Of a stretch of DNA of 64,000 nt, positions 1-31,779 are shown one piece after another. Source of the DNA: Ascaris suum (taxonomy: Eukaryota > Nematoda > Chromadorea > Rhabditida > Ascarididae); contig CM024179.1 in assembly GCA_013433145.1 (NCBI GenBank), positions 4,016,501 to 4,080,500 of the forward strand. Reading direction: 5' to 3'. The notes below the pieces were generated by a model. It had not been told where the DNA came from. It did no database searches and saw only the letters and a list, made by a program, of their open reading frames with translations. The position numbers and the translations under genes are program-made. Positions within the stretch are counted from its first letter, which is position 1; the number at the start of each line of letters is the position of its first letter.

Positions 1-1696
1 GCAGCAAAATGATGAGCAATATTGATGACGATGATCCTCCCTTCACAGTGATTTCTCGAATACCTCGCGATTTTTGAATTAATCAAGGAGAAAGCAATTA
101 TTAACATTACTCTTTTTTACTGACAAGGTTGGACTGACGATCTCGTCTATCTGTTGCACCTCAATCTAGTGTTATCATACCTCTCATGATGCACTCCACT
201 TGGCAAATGCTTATAAAGTGGCAGATACATTCATAAAGAGGAATACTTCCATTTTCAGCTCCGCGAAGCCATTCATCGAATGCTGAACTTCTTTCCTTTA
301 CCTCAAAAATTTAGTAAAAAGAATCAATATAGAATAATTGCGTATTAATTAAACTAAGACCTGTCGGGAATGCCAAGACGTTTCACCGAATGATACAGTG
401 AGAGGACGTTAGCGACATGACGATAGTTGAACCAGAATCTCGACGTACAGACAAGGACCACCCAGTTGTTTGTGTGACTTGATGCCTCGAAGAATTGCTC
501 GACCCGCTTCTGTATACCTTGTTGTTCACTCAGCACCTTGTACAGAAGCGATGTGAGGGTGACCAATAGCACATGCAACCGCATCCCAATTGACAGCCTT
601 CAATTAATGCACCAAACAACACCTCGACTTCAGTAAAATGATGTCAGAAGCGCTTTTCCGATCACATCTTTCATTCAACGCTCCAATTTTTCACAGTCCG
701 CCAATCAATCGATCGCCTTTTTACCTGGAAGCAGCTCTTCACTGCCTTCAGCTCATCATCGCACAGGCTCTCAACTCCTCCCAGCAATGTTCGCCCCATT
801 ATTCACTGTACTATAGGAATTGCTGACGCATTCTCCCGAATATATTTCTATAACAAATATCCGTCTGTAAAAGAGGCGGAAATTTAGGCGTTTCTGGTTA
901 CTTCTCATAGAAACCTGAGGATTTTTCGACGTCCTGCAACTGTTGCTAGTTGAGTTTTCAATTCCGAACCTCCTACTAATTAATTCCAATTAAAAGAGAG
1001 GCGAACGGGTGGAGTGAGGACTGCTTACTCGCACTGAGTATTTCAGTCTTTCTACATTCCACTCGCACCGTCATCACTTGTTCATTTTATTTATTGCTAT
1101 TATACAAAACAAACAACAAGTGCTTCTGGTTAACTCAGTGATCCCAATCACTGAGTGACAGTAATGCCGGTTTGCAAAAAATATGAAACAAATATGTTGA
1201 TATGTAACCAATAAAACAATGGAGAGAAAAAACATCTGACTTTCTTTCATGAACTTTTATTTGTTGTGGATGCCTTCAATAAACAGTGAAGGAAAAAAAC
1301 GCACATCTTGTAACAACCCTGCAACAACTCGTTTCCAGAGGAAACAACTAAAATTATGTCGTACCCTCAACCCTCCCAATCCTATAATTTATGTGGCTTC
1401 ATATTTAAAGACGACCTTCGCGAATAAACTAAAAAACAAAGACGATTCAGCAGCCTATATCACCTCACCTCGAGAAAACTTTATACTAAGGTTTCCAAAT
1501 TGCTAGCGATATGACAATCACCAGCAGAGACCCAATAAAGGATTCAGCTCACTGTAAACGCCGCCATCTCCCAATCGCCATTCCGTGAATCTTACACAAA
1601 ACGAATCACGCGATAAAAACAGCAACCAACATGAGAAATAATGAAGTATTCAGCATATAAAAGTGAAGTATATTCAAATAACAACAAAACGAGATC
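1..1696. other. non-coding flank, nothing assigned
   Basis: AT-rich DNA. The open frames here are short, overlap on both strands and show no recognisable protein. It lies downstream of the minus-strand SmE gene, so part of it may be that gene's 3' UTR; a minus-strand AATAAA can be read near 1255, but it is about 440 bases past the stop codon and I do not claim it as the polyA signal. Confidence 0.5.
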
Positions 1697-2859
1697 TTAA
1701 TTGACGCTCTGAATAAGAGTGATGTTATCGCCTTTCAGCAATATACGACCCACTTTGTTCCGGTTCTTCGTTTTCAGGTTCACCTCCTCCGCCTCGTCCA
1801 GTACCACGTTCATATACTCATCGAACCCTTCAAATAACCTCACTCCTAACAATGAAATGACCAAAATGCATCAAAAAGCGTGAAACTACAACAATCAGAC
1901 ATTCACCACCTATTCAGCAACTAAGTTAGTGAGTAACTCTGGTAAAAAGTCCTAAGGCCCCCACTCAATACATGGTCCACATAGACATACTAAGCGCAAA
2001 TAGCAAATACGGATGATCTGAACATTAAATGGGCAATCGATCCTTTAGGTCAGAATTGAGCACGCAAATGAATGGACTGCAAACATCACATGCAAAGTGA
2101 TAACTGCTAAAACATGAACTGGATAAAATGGCTTGTTTGGTTAGCGATAAAAAAGGCGCAATCGCGAACAAGTGGGTGGTCACGGATACATGCACGTCTG
2201 CAGATCACTCATCAAACAATGACTGCATCTCTGTGTAACATCTGCTGTACTGTGAAATAATTACAGCGTTAGCGATAGCAAGTCCCTGTATACGCATGTC
2301 CATGTGTCTGTTTATCTCCTGTTTTCAGCTCACCAAACAAAGAAAGCGATACGACTCGTACTCAATGAATACAAATTAACCGAATCTATCTCTTAGGGGG
2401 AATTTCGATGCTCAATTTTTGTTCCTGTGGGATTCAGTTTGTTTCGATTCTGTGGGACACAAATGAGCGCATCATGAAACTTGCAAGGGAAGTTTTGTTC
2501 TATAAAACATCGGGCGGGGAAGAATAAGAAACTCTGTGAGTGATAGTTTCCATCACCGGTTGATCGTTCCGAAACAACTATATTAAGCGACTTTATTTCT
2601 GGTGCTTCTGACCTATTATGCAACAAACTGTCGAATTGCAAAAAGCACATATCGTGCTTGCATTCACCGTATGCTTCCCTAGTTGCGTGGAATCGTCAAT
2701 TTTTTTCTGGGAAAGGTTACCTATGATGTATCCTTCAATGCGATGTGTCACATCTTCATAGAGCCATATTTGAATGCGAGATCGATTCTGGAGGTAACGG
2801 AATATCAAGTTGATCGGCTGTACCATCACCTTTTGCACTTTTCCTGCTCGGGCAGCCAT
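1697..2859 (-). CDS. snr-6: small nuclear ribonucleoprotein E (SmE), two exons
   Basis: Core spliceosomal Sm protein. SmE joins the heptameric Sm ring that loads on U1, U2, U4 and U5 snRNAs in pre-mRNA splicing. Exon 1 is 2859-2721 and exon 2 is 1827-1697, with an 893-base intron (donor GTAACC, acceptor TTTGAAG); the joint falls in a Gly codon and keeps the frame. The product is 89 residues, against 92 recalled for human SNRPE. Visible family blocks: [20 protein letters not shown] near residue 7, IQIWLYE at the start of the Sm1 motif, [14 protein letters not shown] at the exon joint, and the Sm2 signature [16 protein letters not shown] at the C terminus. The start is the ATG at 2859: an acceptor lies two bases upstream. 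Identification is essentially certain; the ortholog symbol follows C. elegans naming. Confidence 0.96.
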
Positions 2860-2861
2860 CA

Positions 2862-2876
2862 CTGAAATTTTAAAAA
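2862..2876 (-). promoter_or_regulatory. probable SL trans-splice acceptor of snr-6
   Basis: On the minus strand a T-run followed by AAAATTTCAG ends two bases before the SmE ATG. This matches the nematode 3' splice consensus (TTTCAG), and there is no sign of an upstream coding exon, so it most likely receives a spliced leader. A cis-spliced 5' UTR exon cannot be excluded. Confidence 0.65.
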
Positions 2877-5357
2877 AAATGATGATTAGAGAACATGCCT
2901 AATTCTAGCGAAAATAAGTTCACCTCGTTGCAATTTCCGGCAATCCAAAAGGGTTGCCACGATCCGAATAAGTGACAAATATTTTTTTCAGCAATTATAA
3001 GAGAAAAGGAAAGAGGCAAGGAGGGCGAGAAAAAGAAAGAAATCTTTGCACTTGGAACAAAGAAAAACTCTCGAAGCATACAACGCGCAAAAACAAGGCG
3101 CACTGTTACAAAAAGAAAGAAAAAAAACGACAGAAGGTAATAAGTCGATGCAAATCAACAACGGACATCTGCAGAGTTTAAAATAAACGAGGGAAAAGAT
3201 AGAATGAACAACGCAGATAACGGAACATATAAAAAGAAACAAATGGAAACAGTGCACTAACCATACAAACTATTTAAGGCTTTTAAAAAGAAACGAAAAA
3301 ACTACTTCGTTCCGCAAGTTCCACATTCGTGAAACGTCGTCCTAAAAGAATTTGCAATAATGCTATAAGCATGCGTATCTCTTGTTGCACCTCATCGTTG
3401 CTGAGAAATTAGAACGTCCTAAAAGAGTTCACTGGAGACGAGAAAACTTTCTCAGCGAATTCAAGCGATTTGTTGGTGGACTGCTCCCTCATCAACAGAC
3501 CTTTTCGGGAACTAGGAAGTCAATGTTGGCCTCTTTGCAAAAAATACCATCCCATCGCATTCAACCGATTTTTCATTTGTCACAGATGTTCCTATGCTCG
3601 ATTTTTTCGCAGAACATAGTTACGGCCGTCACCGCCTATTGCTAATAAGAACCTGGAAAACTCCACTCACCAACTCACACCTTAACTCATAACCTGACGT
3701 AAACTTATCTCCACACTTCCCACATTTCAACCAATCATATATGACAATGAAAACATAATATTTCGAATATGCAATCCTTCATCGAATGCGGACATTTCGA
3801 CCCTTGAAAGTTCATTTAGAGCGCGCCATGTATCGTACCTGTGATATATCATTTCAAGGCAAGCATTTTAAAACGTAAAATGTTGCAGCTTCATTTAAGT
3901 TTTCTATTACCGCTTCGTCAAATACACCGGCAGCTCCGCGCTGGGGTCTAAAGATCGTGTTGCATCGGGCTTATTGCTTAGTGCTCGGCGTTTTTTGAAT
4001 TTGTGAGGGCAAAGCTGATGAGGCGTCATCCATCTCATTCGGCGCATCTTTCTTTATTGAATGTGTTCGTGCGTGAGTTATTTCTTTTCGCTGATATTCG
4101 TTTCATTTGGGCCCAGTGGTGTGCTTTTTGGATGGCGGCGATAATTGAGGGGGGCGTAACCGGTGATGGGGTGCAGTTCCTGAATTTTATAGAGGAGCAT
4201 TTGTGCGAGAATTCCTAATTGGTTCCCCTGCTTGTCGTTCTTTATTGTTGCTGTTACGTTAAACACGGTTACCAGTTGTTGTTTCTATTTACTGCGACTT
4301 GCTTCTTACTGATACGAGTTGCTCGTAGCGAATGGCTTTGGCCTGATTGATTTTCCGTTTCTTCAGGGATCGGAGAGGGAGGAGGGGAAGGTGGAAAGGC
4401 CGGTATACTGGAAAACAAGGTTTATGGTACTTCAAGCGGCGAAACGAAGGTGCGGCTGTTTGTTGCTAATAGAACTTTGTGTCATGCTATGAAATAGTTG
4501 TAATGGGTATCGTCGAGGAGAGTGTTTCTACAGTAGATGTGGACTATATATCCAGCAGGCAAGCACGGACTAATGACAAAGTGGGGAAACAGGCCAACCA
4601 ACTGCAACGTTGAGGCTGTTGGCTAACGTCAGCAACATCTCGTTGTCTGTGTTCGTCACATACGCATGATAGAAGGAAGTAAGCACTTTCTGCAATCACT
4701 AGGCCGTCTTAGCACCCATTCACTGGGTTTAAAAATTTCCGAAGACCTGTCTGACATGGAAGTTGTTTCAGAAATTTTGATTCCAAGTCCTTCTCAGCGA
4801 GAAAACTTTTACGCGCTTTTGGAGTTTGGCGGTCATTTGAGCACTCGCGAAACTCTTCGTAATAGCAGCAGATTTGACATCGTCGTAGTGAAAGACATCC
4901 AACGGTCAGAAGCAGGGTACTAGAGGGTTTTCTGAATTTGACATTAGTTCTTTGGATGATCAGGAAACCACACAACAACTGGACATGATTGCGAATTTGT
5001 TTTTGCCCGATTCACTTGGAGAATACCTGTCATCCTAGCATACTGGAATCAAGGAAAAAACCTAATGGGAGCCTGAGAGTAACGATAGCAACAGGCAATA
5101 ACTCTAATAAGGAGAAGACCAGAACAGGTAGATTTATTGGTGAAGACCGCCACTGCGCATCTTCTTCATCTTCCCGATGCGTTGTTGCCGCAGATGTTCG
5201 TTGGAGGTGCTGTCGTTGGTGAATATATCACTGCTCACGTTGCGGTACAACGATGCCAAACTGTTGGATCTTTCTAAGCATATGTTTTGCAATTTAAGAA
5301 CGAACTCGATCGTTCGAATCGGAGATTATCAGTGTCGACTTCAGTGATTACGACAAA
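2877..5357. other. intergenic, nothing assigned
   Basis: Includes a purine-rich stretch (about 2990-3250, AG-rich on the plus strand) that creates long but low-complexity Lys/Arg/Glu frames. An 85-codon plus-strand frame at 4666-4923 matches nothing I know and has no clear splice context. The promoters of both the minus-strand snr-6 and the plus-strand tmie-1 should lie here; I see no defined element. Confidence 0.45.
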
Positions 5358-6211
5358 ATGACCGCTAATGAAGTGAACGGCAGCAACAATTATGAGAACA
5401 GTATGGCGGCTCTCGATCGTTATATTGCGCCCGGACTTCGTCTTTGGATGCTCATTGCGTTGGTTTCGGGCGTCCTCCTCGTTATGGGTACATTTTGATA
5501 TCTTTATTTTTATTATTATTTGTTTTTCAAAAATTGCAAATTTTTTATTTCGGAATATTTTTTCAATTATGCGAGAAAAATTTCTAAACGTTTTTTCTAA
5601 GTTGATTTATGGCGAAAATTCCCACTTAAATGCGAATAAATCTTTATGTTCAGTTGCGCTCTTCAATTCTTATGAATAAACGCACAGGAGGTAGAAGCTC
5701 ATTTTGTCTTCTGTATCGTATGCCGTTGAATAAAGCCCCCTCCTCAGTAACCCCTCTCCCTTACTTTCGAGTGAACGTTTCGCCACATTTGTAGCCTTTG
5801 AATTTATATTATTGCTAGTATTTTTGCACATTTATTGCTAAGTTGAGGTGATCAGTCGTATATAGGAAGGGAGTATTTCAGTGGTATTGGTGTGTTGCTT
5901 CATGCGGATTCGTATCCCTCGCACTAAGCGACAGATCGATTTGATCGCTGCGCGACGAAAGATGCGCAATCAAGCGAATATACCTGCACATCCTCCAGGC
6001 AATATTTGTTTTTTAAAGTGACGTTCCATACCGAGCTTATGTGCAGAAGCGAGGTGGGGGTGAGGGGACTAGGTGAATTTCCTGACTCAGCAAGAAGTGC
6101 GGCTGATCAAGAAACTGCCACTTCCGTGTTGCTTACAGAAAGAGGTAACAAATTCGGAGATTTCGTTTATTTTTTTTGCCTTTCTCTGTGATTTCCTATG
6201 CAGGTTATTGA
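5358..6211 (+). CDS. tmie-1: TMIE-family single-pass membrane protein
   Basis: TMIE is a subunit of the mechanotransduction channel (TMC complex) in vertebrate hair cells and in worm touch neurons (family knowledge). Exon 1 is 5358-5487 and exon 2 is 5882-5998; the joint is phase 1 and gives Val. Residues about 26-51 form a hydrophobic helix (LRLWMLIALVSGVLLVM then VVLVCC), followed directly by the hallmark basic juxtamembrane segment IRIPRTKRQIDLIAARRKM, which aligns with [21 protein letters not shown] of human TMIE as recalled. The end is less sure. If exon 2 uses a GC donor (AG|GCAATA, at 5999), exon 3 at 6073-6144 and a short last exon at 6204-6211 keep frame and give a product of about 108 residues ending Arg-Gly-Tyr. 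If it reads through, it stops at 6021. The start could lie further upstream, since the frame is open back to 5298. It stands on the same strand about 6 kb upstream of oxi-1. Confidence 0.8.
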
Positions 6212-9200
6212 GAGTGAACATTAAATTTTAATGTTGCATGCGATTTGCCGTCATCTTATATGGAAACAAATGTTGCACCATTATGTGGTGTTTTATAAGG
6301 TGTGTGTGGTTTGATAGCGGAAGTTTGCATCGGGCAAATAACATTCATGATTGAACGACCAACGGTTATACAGTCTGAGTTGGTTTGCTTAATGCTGATA
6401 CAGCTCGTTGTTATCGTTTTCCATTCGTTCCTTTCACTCGTCTTCAACGAAAACCACTGCCAATTGCCTAACTTTTCTTGAAAAATTGACCGATGTGTGT
6501 TAAGATGCCCGATGCTTATGACGATTTAAGTTCATCAGGGAAAGCGTCTACGTCAAGTTTTGCGAATTTTCCCAACTTTTAAAAGGCGGCGGGAGACGTT
6601 AAATTAGGCTCCTTTGGAGCGCACAACTCTGATTTTCTTTCCTCACTCTTCTGTATCTCTTTTGTGGATACTTATCCGTTCTCGTGGGGAAATATTGTGT
6701 AGAGGAGCGATGCATATCACTCAGAGACTTAAGCGTTTCGACAGAAAGTCTGCAGAGTTTTCGCTTGAAAAGTTTTTTGTTCCACTTGATATCTGCGAAA
6801 GCGCTTTTTTTCCTTCGGAATTGTTTCCTGCATGTTGGATGTCTCTTCTTCAAAGAAAAAGGTGTTGGCTGGCGATCCCATTAGGCGACAGCTGCCAACA
6901 AAGCTGTCAGCAAGGGATTGGTTTGAATAGTTATTTGTAAACTGTTGTATTCAGTATACGGTTTTGCTAGAATATTGGTGAGGTGAGGAATGAAAGTTGA
7001 CAAAAGCAGCCTTTCCCACGCTGCATCCCAACTTATAAAACGGCCATCTTCAAATACTGCATATGCTGCTGCAAGCAATTTAAACTGGGATTTTAAGTTG
7101 GGAGAGGATTTTATTGAACTTTATAAAGAGTGAAGTAGGCGCTGAAATGAACTGATGGGTCCGAATGTGAAATTAGCACCATTTCACCTTGAAAGATGAG
7201 CGCGCAGAAAGTAAAAGTCACGGGAACCAGAGTCAAAGCAAAAAAGTTAAGGACGGTGAATGCGTTTAAATGTGAATTTCGTCACGCTGTGTTTTCCAAT
7301 GAAATGTTTGGAATTTAGTTGCTAGCGTACCTCGTGCTGAAGAGTAATAAGTTCTCTTAATTAACGAGAGGGGTACGCCATTCATGGTTAGTCTCTGTCT
7401 TTTTCCTGAGTTCTGAATCCGCTGTATGATGTTTCTAATTCGATAGGTTTTTTTCTTTTTTTGGAAAATTTACTGAAGATTCGCGACAAAATGTAACAGT
7501 TTTGTGAAAGATTAGAGACGAGGAGGGAGGGGATGTAGGATAAGGCTTTTCTCTCAGAAGAGAAAGTACTCTAACATAGAAAGGAGGTTTTCTTCAATGA
7601 AGAGGAAGACTGGCTTGATGTCGATCTGAACGCGGAGTATTTATGCAGTTTTTAGTGGTTTTATGCAGGCTTCAAAATTTAAATATATTAATTGATATTC
7701 TTATTTTATTCTAGTGAAACGTGATTAAATATTTGAATGAACGAGTGGTTAGTCGCGAATTACTAGTGTCATAACTTTGGTTACTTTTTTCACGGAACAT
7801 GAAATGGTCTTCCTCTAAGCTGATTGTATACAAAATGATCAAAATACGGATCTTCACATTAATCTCGTAGTGGTCAACTTCTTTCTGTAAACGTCGAATT
7901 AACGGAAATGAAATTTAGACGAGCGGACACAAACAATTGTGATGAACACATTGAAGCAAGCACCGCGGAGTGGACGCGAAAAGGAAATCGAATCACAGCC
8001 TTTGGTGCATAACTCGTCGCATACAACGACCACTGTTTAACGCCTATTTTCATTACGTAACAACTCGCCAGTTTGTCTGAATGAGTTATTGGCTCTTATT
8101 CCTTTCTTTTTCTTTGCCTTCACCTGTACAAGAACTTCTTAGAGAGTATTACTTCGTACAGTCCATACAGGTGAGAGGCTATTCATCGAGTAGAATTTGC
8201 ATACGGCTACCTTTATTACGCAAGGGTAAGCTTTTGTACAGTTGTTATATGATTATTATCTACGGTTGTTATGAGAAGAAAAGATAAAGAGCCGACATTT
8301 CTTTAAGCGCCTTAAACGTGTTATATAATTGTCGAAAGTGTTGCAGCCTTATAGTTGACAAAGTATTATATTTTGGACGAAATGAATATCCTTATCTAGC
8401 ATAAATTTTAGAGATCCTTTTCGATTAAAAGGAAATGTTCTTTGTTTTTATTTTGGTTTATTGAGATTTGGTCCGAGGAACGAAGTTGCACTGAAAAGTC
8501 AGCTGCCCCCATCAAGCTTGGAATTAAAAACGTACTTCAGTGAGAAATAATTGTGACGTTGAGGGAAAACTCGAAGTTCACTTTATGAGCGTTCTCGACC
8601 TTCTACAGTTTCTTACCTTATCGCTTGCTGTAGATATGGAAGTATTGAGATTCTTTTGCTGGAACAACAAGATACTCCGAAGAAATGAAGTGACCCAAAG
8701 ATATTGAGTTAAGCCCGTCCCCCTTCCAATAATCTCGTTCATCCCAAAAAAGATTCTTCAAAGTTCGGAGGGGACATATCACTGACTTTTTTTTTTTGTA
8801 ATTACAGTGTGATTCGGTGCGGGGAGGGGATGTGGACTTTACCCATAGAACAAGTTACCCGTGACGGGATGTTTTCTACTGGCGATCTTTTCTCATTTTC
8901 GAATATTTGTATTATGTGGACCTTGTTTTTAAATGGTGCTTTTTTCTCTCTGTTTTAATGAAATGTTTTCAATTCTAAACGATCAAATTAGGCGAACGCT
9001 TTATCAGTATTTGTGAAGTCATCGATGGCAACTGTAATGTATAGTCGGGATGAAATCATTTATTGTTGTTTCATGTAATATCTGTTAGGATTTTTTTGGC
9101 GATATACTGAACAATGTTATTTTTGATGGGTTCGCAAAATTGAATGAAAACGTTGAAGGGAGAATCGAACTGCAGTTGTCCCCTCACCTTTCTCTTTTGC

Positions 9201-10702
9201 ATCCTTTTACCTTATCTACGAAGGGCTAAAAGAGTATAAGAGGATGGTTGGAGGTAACATTAGAAGAATGAATAGAATGGATCAGTTTGTGTGAAAGAGG
9301 TCGTTCGTTGATGGCTTCTCACAAACCAGTTTTCGATAAGTATCCTTTCAAATGTTATATTGAAAAGAATTCATCGGCACAATTGTTGAGTGTTTCATCG
9401 TAAAAGGGAACTAAGAATTCATAAGTGAGCAGTCGGCTGGTTGTATGATGATGGTTTTAGCGCTATGCGTATTGTGTTTTTGTTCTCCTTGAGAGAAATG
9501 CATTCGTGGTGCCATACTTATTGCTGCTAGGCATTATAGCGCCTCCTTTTTTGAAGGGGAGGGGAGGGTGAGAGAGATTCATGGTTGCTGCAGGTTTTTG
9601 CCTGGTTTAAGACGATATAGGCCGGGTCTTTACTTCGCTCTCTGCGGGGCTAGTTAGTAAATAGACCAAACCTTGTTATTAATTGAGTTCCTCAAGAAGT
9701 AAACGGTCAAAAGCATACAGCCAAAGTCAAGTACCTAGGTATTCCATCATAGAACAAAACTGAGGCCCCTAATTCGTTTAATTTTTGTTTTCTCTCTATT
9801 GGGGCTTGTTGAGTTTGTTTTGTGGGAGGAACACTTTCCGCCATCATTTCAGCAAACATATTCGCCACAAGTGAAACGTTTTAATTATGCATGCGTGCAT
9901 GTGTATGTAATGCATAAAAAATGATGATTGACCCACTTCATTTGACGAGGGGCAGTTCGAACTTCACGAGGAATGCCTCTGCCCATCCTTCCCCGCCACG
10001 CCCCCCCCCCAAATACCTCCCCAACCTTTCTATTCTTGTCCCAACCCCTCATCGCTCCCATTCTCGTAATGATTAGGAGAGCGGAGTCCCTATGCCACTA
10101 CGCAGCCTTAAATGGATAACTTTACAGACAATGGACAATGTGACTGAATGATGGCTGTAACTCCTTTCATTATATATTTGCTTTCTTTACCACTTTCACC
10201 TTTCTTGTTGTTTCATCTTTCAACAAATCATGATTTTCCATTATAACATAAGTCGAAAAAAAAGAAGCAAAAAATCACCATAGATAGAGGAGATTCGAAC
10301 TTGAAATGCATTTCTCCATATTCAGTTCATCGTTGTCAGGCATCTACCCGCTGCATATATCGATTATGCGTACCGTAAGCAAGAGCATTTACTCCACTTA
10401 GGCATAAATATTAGCGAATATTAATTCCTATGCATCAATGTCGTGATTCTTAATTTAATTAATTCGCGTTCACCTTAACGATATATTTATTTGACTTACC
10501 TTTCTCTCTCCAATTATGATTAATTTCTATCTTTTGAAGTATTTCAATTGGTTAATTGCAATTATTAGTGCTTTTATACATTTGTGAATGAGTTCGTCTT
10601 TCTATGTTTCTATTTTCTTAGAATTTTTCTAAATAAGTACTTGAATTTGTTAATATGTTTGCGTTGAAAGCAAGTACAATTGAGGTAATATTGAGATGAT
10701 GT

Positions 10703-10742
10703 TTGTGTGTATATGTGTGTATGTTTGTATGTGTGTGTTTTG
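10703..10742. repeat. (TG)n-type microsatellite
   Basis: A run of TGTG and TATG dinucleotide variants spans about 40 bases. Simple sequence, no other function seen. Confidence 0.8.
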
Positions 10743-10774
10743 ATCTCTGTAGTGACCAATGATAATCATTGAAA

Positions 10775-10838
10775 ACATCCGAGTAACAGAGCACTCACTT
10801 GGCAGGCAAGAGGTCGACGGTTCACTTCCGTTTAGAGG
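10775..10838 (+). pseudogene. tRNA-Ala-like relic
   Basis: The stretch contains AGAGCACTCACTTGGCAGGC followed by AAGAGGTCGACGGTTCACTTCCG. This parallels the D-arm, anticodon arm and T-arm of a eukaryotic tRNA-Ala (AGAGC.CTC.CTT...GC..GAGAGGT...), with a GGC triplet at the anticodon position. The anticodon stem has mismatches and no acceptor stem pairs with the flanks, so I read it as a decayed tRNA or the head of a tRNA-derived SINE, not a working tRNA. Confidence 0.3.
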
Positions 10839-12105
10839 AAACTTCTCTATTGATCATCAAAACACACACGTTTGAATATTATTATAGTGCTTTATTCTCA
10901 TCGCTGCAAATGCAATTGAGAAGATTCGATTCACATTTCTTTTATTCTTAAATTGTTTATTGTTTAGTCTTTCTTTCAAGCTGTCACCGTAATATTTGTA
11001 TCCCAAAGAACAATGAATCTCATCATCGTGTACCCATCGAATAGCGCATAGAGATTTCTGCAATAAAAACTTAACTGTTTCCTTATGCAAATATCATCGG
11101 TCGATTATCCTCAAAGAGCTTACTTCACTTATTTGATGATTTTGGAATGGCGATGTTCAATTGGGAATCGATTGGAATACACTTAACTTTGCTCATAATT
11201 TGCATAAGTCCTTAAATGATCGCAGTCAGTGTCAACGCTAAGGGTGTGGCAATATCGATGGGCATTCCGAGGAAAAAAGGGGCCACGGTCATTTTTTAAA
11301 GTGAAATCAAGAGGTGCTCATTATTTTTTTTACCTTGAATTGTGCTGCTGATATATAGTTTCTGGTTCTTATGCGATAAAATATATACACGGGTGGGATT
11401 ATAACAGCTTTATTGCTCAGTTGTCTTAAGCGAGAGTGTTGGTCATTTAATTGTTGAAGCACATATGACAGTCAATACCATTGTGTGATTAGAAGATTGT
11501 CCATCCGGCTAAATATTCCAACCAATTTTCCCGTTCCTTTTTGCCGCTCGTCATCTGCCGCTCCCCTCCTCACTTCTTGAAGTTTTCAAGGAGTGTTCAG
11601 TAATAGGACTTGAGGTCGCTCATCACTTAAAATGTCCTTTGCAGCTAAAATGTCCTTAAAATGTCCGCTATTTCTACACATTTCAACTTCGTGTGAATAG
11701 CACAATTTCATTAATTGAGAGGATCTCCGAGGGATTACTTTGGGGCTTAAATTGGTCATTCACCATTCTGCACAGTCCGTATGTGTTTTCGTGACATTCG
11801 AAAAGTGCACCATGGAAGAATGCAATTTGCTTCGTTGAATGTTGGCTGATAGTTAAATGCATTCGCGAATAACATTAATTACATTGCCATTCACGGTTTT
11901 ATTACGTAATTGGCGTCACTTCGGCATTTCACCAATTGCTTCGACCGGACATCTGTAGGAATTTGCAGTGGGCAATAACTGACGATTTCTGTGATGAAGA
12001 ACATTGGGAAAGTGGGGCAAGTGGAGAATTCATTTATTTATTTATGGAGGTGAGATTATTGAAGCAACTGAAATAAGTGAATTTAAAACAGGTAAAGAGG
12101 AGGTG

Positions 12106-30365
<18,260 letters not shown>

Positions 30366-31779
30366 TTCGGTTATAGCTACCTGCCTGCTATATTAGACTG
30401 ATTCTGAGTTGAGTCTCTTATTCCCTTTTAATCTCTGATTTGTAGGAAAAATAGGAGGGGTAAAAACAAGGAAAAGGAGGGTAGCTGGTAGATAACAGTC
30501 ACCGTTAGATAACATAAAAGAGCAAAAACCATTTCTTTGTCGCTTTAAAGATCATTTCTTTGAAAATGTAAGAGGGTGGAGATATCAAGAGGCGTAAGGA
30601 ATTTCCGTCGTCGATTCTACAGAACCATTCCAGGATCTTCGAAAGCAAAAAGGTCGAAATTTATGGAAGATTTTCCAAAAATTTTAGCATTTTCATTTGA
30701 AGGGGAATAGGGAGGTTGAATCAGCCTAGTAAGGGATCATGCGTTACTCCTATAGTAGCACGTTTTTAAGAGTCGCTTCACATATTTCCTTATTAATAAG
30801 ATTTCTCGGTGGAAAAATTTCATTATAGGAGATAGTCAATATTTTGATACAAATGTAAAAGTATTCCATCGATTAGTACTGGAAGGAAATCGCAGTCTTT
30901 CTTTCAAAGAAATTGCTGATTGTAATCTTAGTTGAATGACTCCAGGACATAATACGCCAGGAATGGAAGTGTTAGCACGGAAGTGTTCCCTTTTTTGTTG
31001 ATTGTATATAAATGAGCATTCATTTGCTTACCAATAGTGTTATCATCGTACGTATAGCAATATATCCGTCATCATGGTCCAACCCGGTTTTCATTTTTAT
31101 TCTCCTCTTTTGTGCTTTGATGAATGTTCTCCAGGAAAGCGTCTCAAGTAGTGATCTAACACATACGAGCATTATCTCTCTCTAACATTATCCTAACAAA
31201 TTCGTGTTTATTTCTGCTGCAAAAAAAGCGCCGATGGATGTTCTGTATTTCTACCATTGCAGGATGACGAGGGAGGAGCGCAATCGTAATGAGGCCACCA
31301 ACATGAGTCTTTAAATTGGTTGGGGCCATAAACATCTTCAGAAGTGAGCAGCGTTGGAGACACGGGACTACTTGAAGCAAGGGAATTAACGTCTTTGCGC
31401 CAACAGCTTTTCCGCTAAAAATCTGTAATGCCATCTTTCCCATCCTCCTACAGTCCATTTTAATAGTAGGCGCGCGCGTTTTGCTCCTTTCCCCTTTCCC
31501 ATTTCCTTCCTCTTCATCGGTGGAACTTTACTTATTGGGAAAGTACAGTTGATTCGTCTTCTAACGATCGAATTCACAGTCGTGATGCTTTTATAAGAGG
31601 TTGCTGTGTTGAGCGCGTTTTTGTGTAAAATATCTTTGATCGCTGTCAGCACAGCTCTCGGGCTGAAACGTTTATCTTGTATGAAATGATATAAAATACA
31701 GTTGACGTGTAGTCGAATTGAACAGTGCACTTGGATATCAATATTCTGAAGTGATTCCTCTTACAATTTGGTTTCATGC
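30366..31779. other. intergenic, nothing assigned
   Basis: Downstream of the oxi-1 stop codon. Two overlapping minus-strand frames (31156-31458 and 31386-31730, about 100 and 114 codons) are the longest here. Neither is recognised, and they lie in different frames with no obvious splice link. Confidence 0.45.

Larger units (their letters stand above)
6212..12105. other. long intergenic region without a supported gene
   Basis: About 5.9 kb between tmie-1 and the UBE3B gene. The plus frames at 6614-6940 and 8081-8287 are not protein-like and share bases with minus-strand frames. Content seen: AT-rich DNA, pyrimidine tracts (for example 9960-10070 rich in C), a TG-rich microsatellite and a tRNA-like relic (listed separately). 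Possible 5' UTR exons or the promoter of oxi-1 would be here. Confidence 0.5.

Noticed and set aside
2970..3260. Lys/Arg-rich plus-strand frame and Phe/Cys-rich minus-strand frame
   Set aside because: Low-complexity purine tract; both strands are open because of composition.
6614..6940. A 108-codon plus-strand frame
   Set aside because: Overlapped by open frames on both strands, no splice consensus, no recognisable domain; probably chance.
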